Below are positions 38,003 to 50,800 of a stretch of DNA of 64,000 nucleotides, one piece after another (within the stretch, counting starts at the first letter, position 1; each line of letters begins with the position of its first letter). The notes below the pieces were generated by a model. The model worked only from the letters and a program-made list of their open reading frames with translations, was not told the DNA's origin and did no database searches. The stretch comes from Membranipora membranacea (Eukaryota; Bryozoa; Gymnolaemata; Cheilostomatida; Membraniporidae), in the NCBI GenBank assembly GCA_914767715.1, contig OU612075.1, positions 13,888,001 to 13,952,000 on the forward strand, read 5' to 3'. A program made the translations under genes and the position numbers.

Positions 38003-38518
38003 AAATCCGAATTCCTCCTACTGCCCAATAACAGGGGCATTAGATAACTTTACATGTAGCCCATGTATTGAGAGAGGGATAGCTGTGCTCTAAACATTTT
38101 TAATGTAACTTTCTCAGATATGGGAATTTATAGTATTGTTTTTTTTTGCATTCTTTTATATCCGCTTTTTATTTGGCAGACATCATCTTGGTCAGTACTT
38201 GAATAATTTCTGATTCACATGCACATCTATTACCATGTTCTGTCTAGTTTAATATTTTGTTGTTAGTCTTCATATATAATAAAGGTAAATATGCATTTAC
38301 CAATCATTGCATTCATTAGCACTATCACTGCCTCAATCACACCAGTAAGGTATTTCCCCTAATTATGGACAGTGGGAAATCCCTAGCATCATTACATCAG
38401 CTGGGAGATTCATTAACAATCAACCAATTAAAGTTGATCTTTCTTAAACCAATCAAATCGAGGAGTACTTGATTGAGTGACCTCAAACGTGCTCCTGATA
38501 GCGAAAATCAAAAATCCT

Positions 38519-38861
38519 AGCATTACATACTTTCCTTATTGAGCTTAAAGCCATAAGTTTGGGTATATACTCAAAGCCCCTAACACTTACTCAGATGAAA
38601 TGGCTGGATCTTAGGCTGATAGAGTTTGCTCACAGACATGTGTATTACATTATTGATATAAAACGGCGGATTTCTACACAATAGTTCTGTTGGAATCAGG
38701 ATATCAAGTCTCGCGAGATGTTTCCAAGGGGAAATGTCAATAAAATTATTGAGAATTGGATGAACAGGTGACTGCATGTGCTCTCTGGCTTAGAATCAAT
38801 CAAACACTTAAAAACTAAATTACACTGGACTCTTATGGAATAGGATCTTTAGACAGAAGAT
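38519..38861. other. KIF28 upstream region
   Basis: About 340 bases between the transposon target duplication and the KIF28 ATG. It must hold the 5' untranslated region and part or all of the promoter. No TATA box is obvious. Confidence 0.45.
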
Positions 38862-41800
38862 ATGGCTGAGTCGTAAGTTCTAAAACTAGGTTCATTGTAC
38901 TACCATATTGGAAAATTATAAAGCAATACATACATATACTATTAGTATTACTCACTGTGCAACCAGGGAGTAGTAGTAAATGTTACTCCTTCCATGATAG
39001 TGCATGTAAAAGGGCTGAGAGAACTGCTTGATGGGTGCTATTCAGTGTGAGTGGTCTGATGAGCGAGCCAGCTCTGGTTCTAATGCCAAAGAATAACAGG
39101 GTCACTCCTTGCTCATTTTTTAAAATTGAATCACCAAGCCGAGTTCTCGATTTAAATTTCATCTGAACTTTATGTAGCTGAATCACTGTCACTGCTTTGT
39201 CCCTCGTCTTAGGCAGCGATTATTGAGTTTGAGGGGGTACACTTCCTTCTGTAGTTGTCACATTTTATAATCGGTAGTTAGAGCAAAGAAGGAAATGATT
39301 GGAGACTGTGTCATGCAGAAAGCAATAATTTTGTCGCAGTGGAGCTTCTGAATATTCTTGATGGTTAAAAATTTTGATAAACATAAAAAATGACGAGTTT
39401 TTGATAGCATCAGAAGCTAGACTTTTTGCTACTGGTATCAAATATGCTGCTACGATAACTTACATCATTCAGAGGCTGCTAAGAATAAATTTAGCTGGAT
39501 AGGTGTTGCGAGCGCTGATACAAATAATAACTTTAAGCAGTGTGTTCATTAGCCAAAATAATAATAATTTGAGAGTTCAAACTATTACAAAAATAGGTAG
39601 AGCCCATTGCATAAATCTCATTTTTATAACAGCCTTCTCTGTCATGAATATCTAGTTTTATTTTCTCTCTTCTCTGTTTCAGGGTCAAGGTGGCGGTAAG
39701 ATGCCGGCCTTTCAACCAAAGGTGAGTTAGTGTTAATATCGTATCATTCTTACAGCCTCCTCTGTCATCACCATGATATGAGAGTGGGTTAGTTAGTTGG
39801 TTAGTGCTGATATCGTATCATTCTTACAGCTTCATCTCTGATAGTTATCACCATGATATGAGAATTTAACTTCTCCTCTTCTCAGATGGATGTTGCTTAC
39901 TGCTGTGGTTGAGCACTCAACAAATAATGTATCAGTACCTTTCTCAGGATGGTTTAGTTCCAACTATCAAGGATTACTCCTCTTCTTACACACATAACTT
40001 TGGTTTATCCCTCAGCTTCTCATACGCGTTGTTAATGATCAAATAAAACTAAATCTTTTTATCTTTCGCTAGGGAGAAGGACAGGGGGGCGAAATGTATA
40101 ATAGATATGAACGGACAAAACACAATTATCAGGAACCCTGATGCCCCAGCAAGTAAGTCAACTGTTGTCTAAGATTTTGTGTAAAAATAAACTGATTTAT
40201 CTCCAGATTACCTCATCAGAAATGAAATGAACAGAATCGGGATACGGTTGTAAAATTCATTTTCCTGTGGTTACATATATCTACTATTAGCGTGATTATT
40301 GAAATTCAGATTGATTTTTTCCTTGTTAACCGGCACGAAAAAGCTTACATTCCTGAGACCAATGGTGGAATCCTAAAGGAAAACAGAAATAATGAGTTTA
40401 ATTATTTATATGAGGATAAATTCAATATGTCATAAACTAGGACTGGCACAAATATAGCCTGCCTCAAGATCGAATCAAAGCAAAATCTCATCAATGGTGT
40501 AACTTTTTCGTTACAGCGTTTTTACATAGTTTGAGATCTAAAGATTCTTACTATTTGTGTTTCCTTTTGTAGATGAAGAGCCTAAAAAGGTATGATGGTT
40601 GATCTGTGTGTGACAACATCACCCTTACGCACTGTCTGCGGGGAATTTTGATGATCAGGCCTAAGGCTTTTGATTGTCCCCGCCAAATATTTCAAGCTTA
40701 TCTGGGAGCACCTTATAACACTACACTATGTAACTGGAAATCAACAGGTCCTTTACATATAAATCCATGTAACGGATCCTGTTAACATGGTTGTATAGAT
40801 AATGTAATCATGTTAGACAACTGTCAAGTTTCTCAGCCAGATAACTGATAACACATTAGACCAAACCTGAGTCAAAAATTGGTACTACAGATGTGTTTAT
40901 CCGTGGCATTATATAGCTCATGTATCGGCCATCATTTGTTCAAGGCTCAGTAAGTCTATGTAGCGATGAACCTGGACATTATTTCCCTATGTACTGTATT
41001 GAGGCCTGCCACATGTACTCTTTGAAGCTTAGTTATACTATATCTCTTATCTCTTACATTTATATCTTTCTTAGTAACATATATAATATGATTATTTATA
41101 TTGTTTATTTTTCATGCTCTGCTCTCCTCTAACTCATCTATGGATATATATTACAGTTCGCCTTTGACTATTCATACTGGTAAGTAAATATCTCACGAGC
41201 AATTCTCACATAAAGAAACATTACCATCAACTTCAACATGTATAGAAGAACACAACAGTGCCTGTTTGTGTAATTGAGGCTTTTCTTCCCATATTGTTCG
41301 TAATGTTGCTACATGCTACATGATACGCAAACATGAACACACAGAGTTGTCATCAAAAATGCAACACTGTGTAAACTTGTCCTATAGGACCCACTCAACC
41401 CTGCCCTGAAAGAGCCATGATTTACTCAATCATACAGTGCCTTTCAATTAGAAACAGCCAAAATAATTATCTGATCTTCCCTGATGGAAATATTTATATT
41501 CTGAGCAACCAATTTGGGAGCGAATTTCTGTAATTGACAGACCAAGAATAAGCAACAAATTTGAAGAAAGTGAGAGTGATGATTTGCTTTAAAAGTTTTG
41601 CCCATTCTAATTGAAAGACCCCTCAGTATGTTTCACATAGTCAGTCCTTCTGGTCGAGAGATTGTGTCGAGTCAGAGCTTACTGCACTGACCTTCACTGT
41701 TTATTTGTCCTGTGCTCAGTCACTAAGTGATAAAGGATTATTGATCAGTATCTGATGTCATTGTCACCTAAACTATCCTAACCAAAATCAAACAATCTAT

Positions 41801-44800
41801 TCGATGCTCTGTTGCATCAGGCCTGCGGGGATTTAGATGAACCTTTGCGTTCCTTCAAATACAACAGATACAATACATCCTACAGCCACAGGTTGGAGTC
41901 AAATTCTGTGTGATGTAACTAATTTAAATTTTCAGGTCCCACGATGGATTTACCGAAGACGCTCAAGGAGTATTACTCCCAAAAGCAGGCTCAAAATATG
42001 CTAGTCAACAGATTGTATTTGATAACTTGGGCAAAGGTGTACTCAACAATGCATTTGATGGTGAGTATCTGTTAAAACGGTACAGGAGACCTTTTCAGCT
42101 TGAATCGAAGCCGAGCAAGTAGATGTTCATGGGCTTGCCTTACTCACTTACCATCGTTGAGTCTTGATAGATGAAGTTCAGCTTTTTGTGAAAAGTATGT
42201 TTGCATAGCACTACACAGGATTTTTCATAGTGCCACTAAAGGTCAGCAACAACATCTATTTCAAATTGTAAAAAACTCACATTAACGCCAGGATTTTACT
42301 CATCAGCCCAATCATGAGTTCAATGTGGGTATTCAAGTCTCATGTCCGCCATGTAGCAAATACTCCAACCTACTTCTTTAAAGGCGAAAATAAATAATTT
42401 AGGCAATGAGAATCAATTTCTTAAATTCGGCGCCCATTCAAAATATCAACTCAACTCCTAATCTGGCGTACCCACTGGAAATAAGGCCAGGGTCCTTAGG
42501 TCCTTATGTATTATCAAGTTTAAGAACATCTGTACATACATTCCGTTACATGTTATCAGAATGTTTTGTAGTCCTATATATAAAATAATAAAAACCTTGG
42601 ACTAAAATGCTATGTAATACTCTATTCATCAGTCTCTGTAATGTTATCAATTCAGATGTATTGATTTTATCAGCTCAATGTATTTGTTTACTTCTCGACG
42701 TTACAGGAAATATGTGACACCATTGGTCTGGTAACCAAGGACCAATCAACAAATAAGACCATCTGCAATAAACCCTTTTATTCTCAATAGCTGATTGAAT
42801 GGTCCTCTAAAGTCAACTTAGAATGAAAATATTGTCTTCAAATCGCCTTAAGTAAAAGTAAATTGTCTGCTTCTGTGGAATACAGCTGTCGCCAGCGGTT
42901 GTGTTGATATAGGAAATTACTGTTTGCATAACTATTTCTAGGCTGTAAAAACAAGGAAGAACGATCACACAATGTTGACCTTGCAATCAAGCATCGCATT
43001 ACAAGACTCAATATCTGCGGTAGCATCTAGACATTTACCACCACCTTGTTGAATGACAAGTTAGCAAATATATTGGGCCATTCTAGTACAAAAGTTGCCA
43101 ATGAACTCTTAAGAAATGGAAATGAGGGCCATGAGCCATATAAACCCAGATTATGGCCCTTGAAATTATTGAATTATTATTTGAGATTTGTGGGCCTGAC
43201 TTACAATATCTTCTTCAAAAAATAATGTTCCAAAATCCTGTATTGTCTTTCATCCCAGGTTACAATTGCTCACTGTTCGCTTACGGACAAACTGGCTCAG
43301 GAAAATCGTATTCTATGGTTGGATACGGCAATAATAGGGGGATAGTACCCATTATCTGTGATGAACTGTTCAAAACTATGAAAACAAATGCCAAAGCAGA
43401 TATGGTAAGTTGTAGTCAGGGACCGATCACTACTTGTATTGTGATTCTTTGTTACTCCTGATTGTGCGAGATTTCCACTATATCTCTGTGTACCAAGTCT
43501 CCTTCACCAAAAAATATTAGGAGTTCCCATAACTCCTCGTCTTTACTAGCCAAGTCAAAATAAAACTATGGCAGGCATATTTCTGGTGAACTCGAAACCA
43601 TCCCCACCTAGATGGTTATTCACGGTGTTTTGTTTTATGCACCACAATGAACAGCTTAGGCACAGGGTTCAGTCCTGTCCAACAGTGCTGAAACCTTTGA
43701 AGCAGCATAAAGTGGTCATTGTAACTGTATCAAACGTCACAACTAAAACAAAAAAATTCTGCCCAGTGAACTGGACTTGTCATACATGATATTATAGTGT
43801 GACACCCAAAATTCACAATACCAGCATCTAGTATAATGAAATGGTCTAGTAGAAATTGAATTTTTCAGATTATGTTATGTTATAAAGAATTATACTATTG
43901 ATTCGTGCTTAAAACAATGTAATTTGTTGATATCAAAAGTTCATTGAATTCAAAACAGGGCGAAAATTAGTACAATGAACCTCCAACAAACATAGATAAT
44001 ATATACATACAAATTTATTTATATATGGTTAAAGAAAATTCAATAACTTTAACGCTGACTGTGGACACAAGCTCAGTTACATACCCTTGATCAGTAAATT
44101 ATTCAGGAGGAAAGGTAGGCTTGAAGTAGGGAACTCATTCACTCGGTAACTCAACGTCATTACTTTATTATTAAATCCTTGCTTTAGCTGGCTAAAGTTG
44201 GTGCTAGCTAACATTACATCCCCTTAGACTCCCTAATCTGAACGCTAGCTAATATTTACTCTTCTAGATATTGACCCTCCCTCCTATACATAGCTAAGAA
44301 GTCAGGGTAGATTAGCTAGCTAGATGTTATACTTGATAAAGTGTGACCAACTAGCTAGCTTTGCAGAGCCAGACGTACATAAATAACATGATAAATATCT
44401 ATCTTATTGGTACTGAGAGACCTGGCTATTAATTTTTCAGTGATTTTGAATTATTTAAACTTCTTGGTTCGATGTTCTCATTTATATATGGTAATTTGAG
44501 AATGCTAGCCTCGACCCTGTCCCATTGCTTATTGATCAAGCAGATAACCATCACACTGTCCATCTAAAGACCAAATCAAACTACCTCATGTACTTCTCGA
44601 TAATTGAAGTTGAAGTGCGCAATGACTTATTTTATCAACTGATGAGATGCCTTGATTTTATTACTTCTCTGGCTAGAAATTTCTGTCCCAGTTGCTGTAT
44701 CATGATACATTGTATGCTATGTTAATGAAATAAATTATTAATTTATTAAACTATCTTTGTCTTCTATTATACATAAACATATAAATGATATCATATTGTT

Positions 44801-47800
44801 TAATTTATTAACAGTATGTACATGTTTATGGTTCAATAGAATGGCAGCCAATGTTCTGATATAGATTCTGGGTGCAAAAATGATAAAGAAAATGGTACCT
44901 CCTGCATTTTTCCTACTGAAATAAAACTGTCCAAGTCCCACCTGCCTTCAGACCAAGTCCCTCCTTCCTTTGTCCCAGTAACTTTTTCCTACACCACAGT
45001 TCCCCTCGGTGAGTTGAAGTGCAAATTAAATCCCTCCCGGATTTTACTTTTGAGTCTCACCTACACCAAGAGTCAAGCCATAAATTTGGACTACAATAAT
45101 CCGTTTAGCATTGTATTGTGTTCACTCTCACTGCTGGTAGTGGGTTTGACTGTGAGGCGAGTTCATAAATGATTAATTTCAGCTACAATGACATGAGAAC
45201 CTGTTGACTTATTGTAGAGATATGAGGTTACCTTCTCTATGTTGGAGATTTACAATGAGCAGGTTAGAGATCTGCTACAGAAGGAGAATCCTAAGGGTGG
45301 TCTCCCTGTGAGACAGAACCCCAAACTAGGTCTCTTCTTTGTACAAGGATTAAAGTTTGTACCTGTAGGAAGCTATGCTGAAATCGAGAAAAGGATCGAG
45401 CAAGGTATACAGCAAACATACATTAATATCATAAAAAATACTCTGGTAACAAATAGATACCACTTATTGGGTGTAATAGCAGTTACTATCCCACAATGCA
45501 ATTCAATCCCAAGTCAGGAAGCTGTTCTTTGTGTTGAATGCGTTTGCTAGTCAATTCTTGACTTCAAGATTGAAGAATTGTGATGTGGCATAGCTTTAAA
45601 AATTTTACTTTGCCTAGATGTCAGTTTCAAGCATCTCTATCATGAATCCTGACGCTCAGATTAACAATATCTATCTAAGTATGATCTTATTGTAATACAG
45701 GTACTGCTAACAGGACAGTGGCCTCCACAAACATGAACGCCACAAGTTCTCGAGCTCACACCGTAGTCACTATTATCTTTGACCAAATCTCTAAAGATGA
45801 GACCGGATCTGAAACAAAGAAAAGCTCAGTGATGAATCTCGTCGATCTCGCAGGTCAGTTTAAGGGATACCTGTGTGATTTATAATGCTCATGTTAGCCA
45901 TTGCGGATGTTCACACCTCAAAAGTATTTTCTCCAAATTAGTAGTAAAATGTCAACAATACCATATTCCTAACCATGTTGTCTGTAGTTTGGGAGAGAAC
46001 GTAATAGCACCGTTGCTAAGCCAATGTTTTATTCTCATCTAAAGTTTCAAACCTGGAATTGTTTTAGTTTCATAACATTTTAAATTTTAATGTCATGACA
46101 CAATATAGTAATCAGATATTTTTGATAAGCCGCCGTCTAATTGCGCCATAGATGCTGTAACAACCTCTCATGTATTGGTCGGTACCAAAGTTTGCTTGTC
46201 TAGTTTTGTTGTTGCTTTGTTACATCCTGATAACATGCTTACCATCATTAGTGAGAGGTTCGCCGAGTTTGACCTTTGATGATCTTCTCAGCTTGGTCAT
46301 ATTGTTTGAATGTGATTTTATATTGTGTAAATATTAATGTTATCGAAAAAGTGTCAGACAATTTGATACACTGTCCGATGCAATGATATTATGTATGTGT
46401 ATGCGGTCCTTGACTCTCCCAAAAGTATCAGTTCATATCCTATTATGCTAGTAACTATCTCCATCAAAAGATCTGCAAAAAATATGCAACGGAGCAAATT
46501 TGTAAGATCGACATACAGCAAGGTATAGCAAAAAGGTTTGAGTCATGTTGGGATATTAGGACTTTACTCTACTTCCAACTGTGTACCTTACTTTACAGTA
46601 ATGAATATTTGCTGTTACAGGATCAGAGAGAGCTGACAGTACAGGAGCTACTGGTGACAGATTAAAGGAAGGGGCAAATATAAACAAATCTCTATCTTCT
46701 CTAGGAAATGTCATTTCTGTAAGTCTAACCCATAACAATACGTAGCCACTTCAACTCGGGAGCAAAAATATATCCGAACACATATATCATCTCTCAATAT
46801 GATCTAGTTAGAGCTGAGAGGTCAGCTTCACCCAACATTGAATATAATATGTAAAAAGGCGCTAAAGAACTTCCCCACCCTCTCTAAGATTTCATGTTTT
46901 GTATGATGCTGTAGGCGTTAGCAGACCTATCTATGGGTAAGAAGAAGGTAATGGTACCATACAGAGACTCTGTTCTTACTAAGCTTCTACAGAACGCTCT
47001 GGGAGGTAACAGTAAGACTATTATGATTGCCGCTCTGTCACCAGCTGATATCAACTATGACGAAACTCTCGGAACACTCAGGTACATATATCTCAGCTAA
47101 AAATGCAGACAACTTGATAGTTCTCATAATGCAAGGACGTGCAACCAACTTTTTTTGCTGGGTTCAGAAACCTTTGTAGTAAAAAGGATAGCTTAGTATG
47201 GTACTTAGATTTTAAATTTAGATTTGCTTATATTTTTGCGCTGCATGCCTACTCTGCAAAGTACGCTAGAGTGCAGATACCCAGTCAGCATCTTATCATG
47301 GTTGGGTGAATAAGAGAATATTGTGAAGGACATGTACGAGAGTCATGTGTAATATGATAATTCTGAAGTCAGTGAGGGACCTTTCTGTTGTCAGGCCATA
47401 TATCATAAATATTTATCAGATATTTGTGTAAATCTCATTGATTTTTCCAGATATGCAGATAGAGCAAAGAAGATTAAAAATAATGCTGTCGTGAATGAGA
47501 ATCCAATCGATAAGCTTATTCGAGAACTCAAGGTAATAACAGCTGACATAGAAGTCTTTACCGTTTCAGTTTACTGCTCGCCTTGACCCTTCTGAACCCC
47601 ATTTTGGATCTGTATAGAGAGGATGGGTGGATAACATATTTGACCATCAATCTTGTGAAATTTTGTACCCAATGACATTCATTCAACGAGATACAGTCTG
47701 AACTCGTAACACTGGTGGAATTATGTTTCTGTTTGACACAGTGGGACTCTTCAGCTTAAAATAACAACATTGTGGTAGATCTAATCACTGGCTTCCTCAA

Positions 47801-50800
47801 CCATAGTAAAATCAACGACTAATTAGTAGCTTTGGTAAAACCAACTACGAAAATAAAGGTCACATTGCCAGAAGCAAACCACTAAGCCGACCCACAAGTA
47901 TGCAAAATATAACATGAAAAAATTGCCCTACCACTTTGATCCACATTCTCTTTAGAGTCTGTTTATGAAAAAAAGAAAAACAGACTCACATCATAAAGGT
48001 GAGGATTTGATTAATCACTCTTCAAAGTATGATGATTTATGATGAAGACATTTCGGATTTTTAGAATGCTGCAATATCAGTTATCAAAAATAAAAATCTT
48101 AACATGGTTAAATATCATCACAACTCACTCAATTAGGAGGCATGTGTTGCGAGTCACAAAAATAAATCGTAAAACAGGTTGTTTTTTGGAGAATGACTGT
48201 CAGTAAATGTTTATGAAACAGATCATAATTCTAACCTTTGTGAGTATTTTTAGGAGGAGAATGACAGATTGAAGAAGGCTATGACAGGAGGAGGAGCCAT
48301 ACAGGGGTCTGCTGGTATGAGCGCTGAAGGTGTGTATTTTATACTGTTTGTTCTAGACTTTTATTTCTCTATAATACCAAGAAGAGAATCTTATTTAGTA
48401 TGTTGCACATTTATGCTGATAAAATCTAACCGCTTTCATGAGGGTTTACTTAACTTCTTGAGATGAAACTTTGCATGAAATTAACTCCTGTTTGCAATCG
48501 TGCTTGGATCGTTAAAGGAGAGTTTTGGACAAAGGAGTTACCCAATATCTGTCCATGAGAGCGTTATTGATGTATTTTGAACTTACACATTTACACTCAT
48601 TTTTTATAATATCAAATGCTTGTAAATAACTACAATAGATGGCCATCATCACTTCTCTCAAGAGGGTAAACTCACCCTGAAACCATTAGCTGAGAAATCT
48701 CTGTGACATTTATTATTAGTTTCCCAGTTACAAAAACAAAACTTTGAAACCATCATACCTCCTGTACAAAATCATGTCTTCAGTCTTCACTGCATGAACA
48801 TTGTCTCTGTCCACAAATACAGTCCTGCATGTCTCTAACTCTGGGTGTAAACCATTATACCAGACAATAGTTAGGAGGCATGCAGGCTACGAGGCATGTA
48901 GGCTATGGGGCATGCAGGTCATTATGCATGCAGTAACAATACTGATTTCTGTTTCACCATTGATTATAGGTTACTCCCCTGAAGGTAAAAATAGAAAATA
49001 TAGATAAGGTTTTATTTAAAGTTCCCCATCTGGAAATTATACAGCTAAAAAGTCAGTGCTGTGAACACCAGATGTTTTGTTAACAGCCTTATAATAATTT
49101 GACTGCCTACCTCATCATTGGTTTGAAAGTTTTAGTCTCCAAGACGATTAATATTCAACAAAACTTGCTATGGCTGTCCTAGTTCCCATAACAAGCTCAT
49201 AACCATATCTGACCATATCCCGACCCTTATTAGCATCACTCGGAAAATCTTCTTGCCACATAGTGATTCCTATTGTAGCATTCAGTGCTTTTTTTGTAAT
49301 TCTTTAAAAAAAAGTCAATATTCTAATGCACTAGCTTACCTCAACCTTATACCCATTCATCAATTCAGCCTCAACTTTTGTTGTGCCTAATTTTGTACCA
49401 CACATAGATCTTGAGTTGTCTTCTTAATCTGTGTGAGGAAGCAACTCTCAAAATTGTCATGAATTCAATATAAATTTGATCCAACATCACAGATGGAACG
49501 AGCGAAGGTAAAAGCATTTTATAGATCTAAAATCACTGCAAATATGATTGTTTAGATTATGTCCACACCACTTTGTTGCCTTTGTCCATGTGATTGCGCT
49601 TTTATAGGAGAAGTATAAGCTTTTATAAGTTAGAGACTCATTTACATCCTTCAGAACATTATAAGGTCTTCCTTGCTTTTATTTAAATGGCAGAGGGAAG
49701 CTTGCAATTACTATAGATAGAGCATAGTAAGAAGTCATGTGTAGACAGTTTAGCAGTTAGGAGACAATTCATTCGCTAGCTCTTTTTGTTGGTATCGCTT
49801 TGCTCTGTATGTGAACACATGAATGACATTGGCAGCATGTTTTAGGAGGAGTCATGGCAGCTCAGTCTCCTGAAGGTACTATATAAAAAGCTCACACCGC
49901 AGATCTCGCTATGGTCACCATCATTATAACTTTCATTTTTTGAATGCATTGAATAAAAAAATGAGTTTATTGTTACTATTGCAAACAGCAAAAGATGCAT
50001 GCAAAAGCACAGAACTTTCCAATATTATTTATTTGTGGTTTCACACATAATTTGCTTGAGATTTTAATTTGCTTTCCAACTCACTCTGAGCTCCATTTTA
50101 TTGACCACTAACTTTTTGCAGAGATTGAGGCCATGAAGAAATCAATGGAGGCTGATATTCGAGCTCAGCTGGAGGCCAATATGGCGATGATGAACAGTAA
50201 CGCTTCAACATGGGAGGAGAGGGTTTGTATATATCATATGTATTATATGCACTTTTATAAGTCGAGAAACCAATGGCATCAGTTGTGTCTGATATAGGAT
50301 ATGATTTAAACTCTGACCTCTGATGAAATATACCAATACTTAGTAATATCAGACAAAAGTGATACTGTGATTGATCTGAGACCAGTGACATATGACTATC
50401 TCATGACAGTGACAGTGACAGTGACAGTGACATATGACTATCTCACACCACAATGGGAAGAACACTCATATTCTCTCATCTTGGACTGCCATTAAATAGA
50501 ACTGCATCAAGGGTTTTTCGTTTTGTAGCTGAAAGAAGCCCAAGAGGAAGAAGGCATTGTAGATGACCACAAGTCGGACCGTAAGAAGAACGAACCTTAC
50601 TTTGTCAATCTGAATGAGGATCCCATGCTATCCAATGTTATCTATCACTTCGTAGGACAGGGAGACTCAACTGTTGGTAAAAAAGACAAGAACGATGAGA
50701 GCTGGAAGCCTGAGATCTGCCTCAGTGGTCACGGGTACGTTTATGTAGAGTTCTCACACTTATTGTAGACAAGTTCTCTGGTTCAACATATCTATGTATC

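Larger units (their letters stand above)
33015..38509 (+). mobile_element. Mutator-like (MULE) DNA transposon, 5.5 kb
   Basis: The left end begins GATTTTCGCTATCTGGAGCA and the right end is its inverse with one mismatch (the first 21 bases match at 20). Similarity fades over a further 20 bases that both include AGGTCA. Directly outside both ends is the identical nonamer AAAAATCCT (33006-33014 and 38510-38518). A 9-bp target duplication is the hallmark of Mutator-like elements. Inside are remnants of a MULE-family transposase gene on the plus strand, interrupted by a 2.16-kb LINE, so the original element was about 3.3 kb. It lies between TAX1BP3 and KIF28, with its right end about 350 bases before the KIF28 start codon. 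Confidence 0.85.

Noticed and set aside
43153-43258. Upstream part of an open frame running into the P-loop exon
   Set aside because: A clear acceptor at 43258 and kinesin homology starting at [11 protein letters not shown] show that the upstream part is intron.
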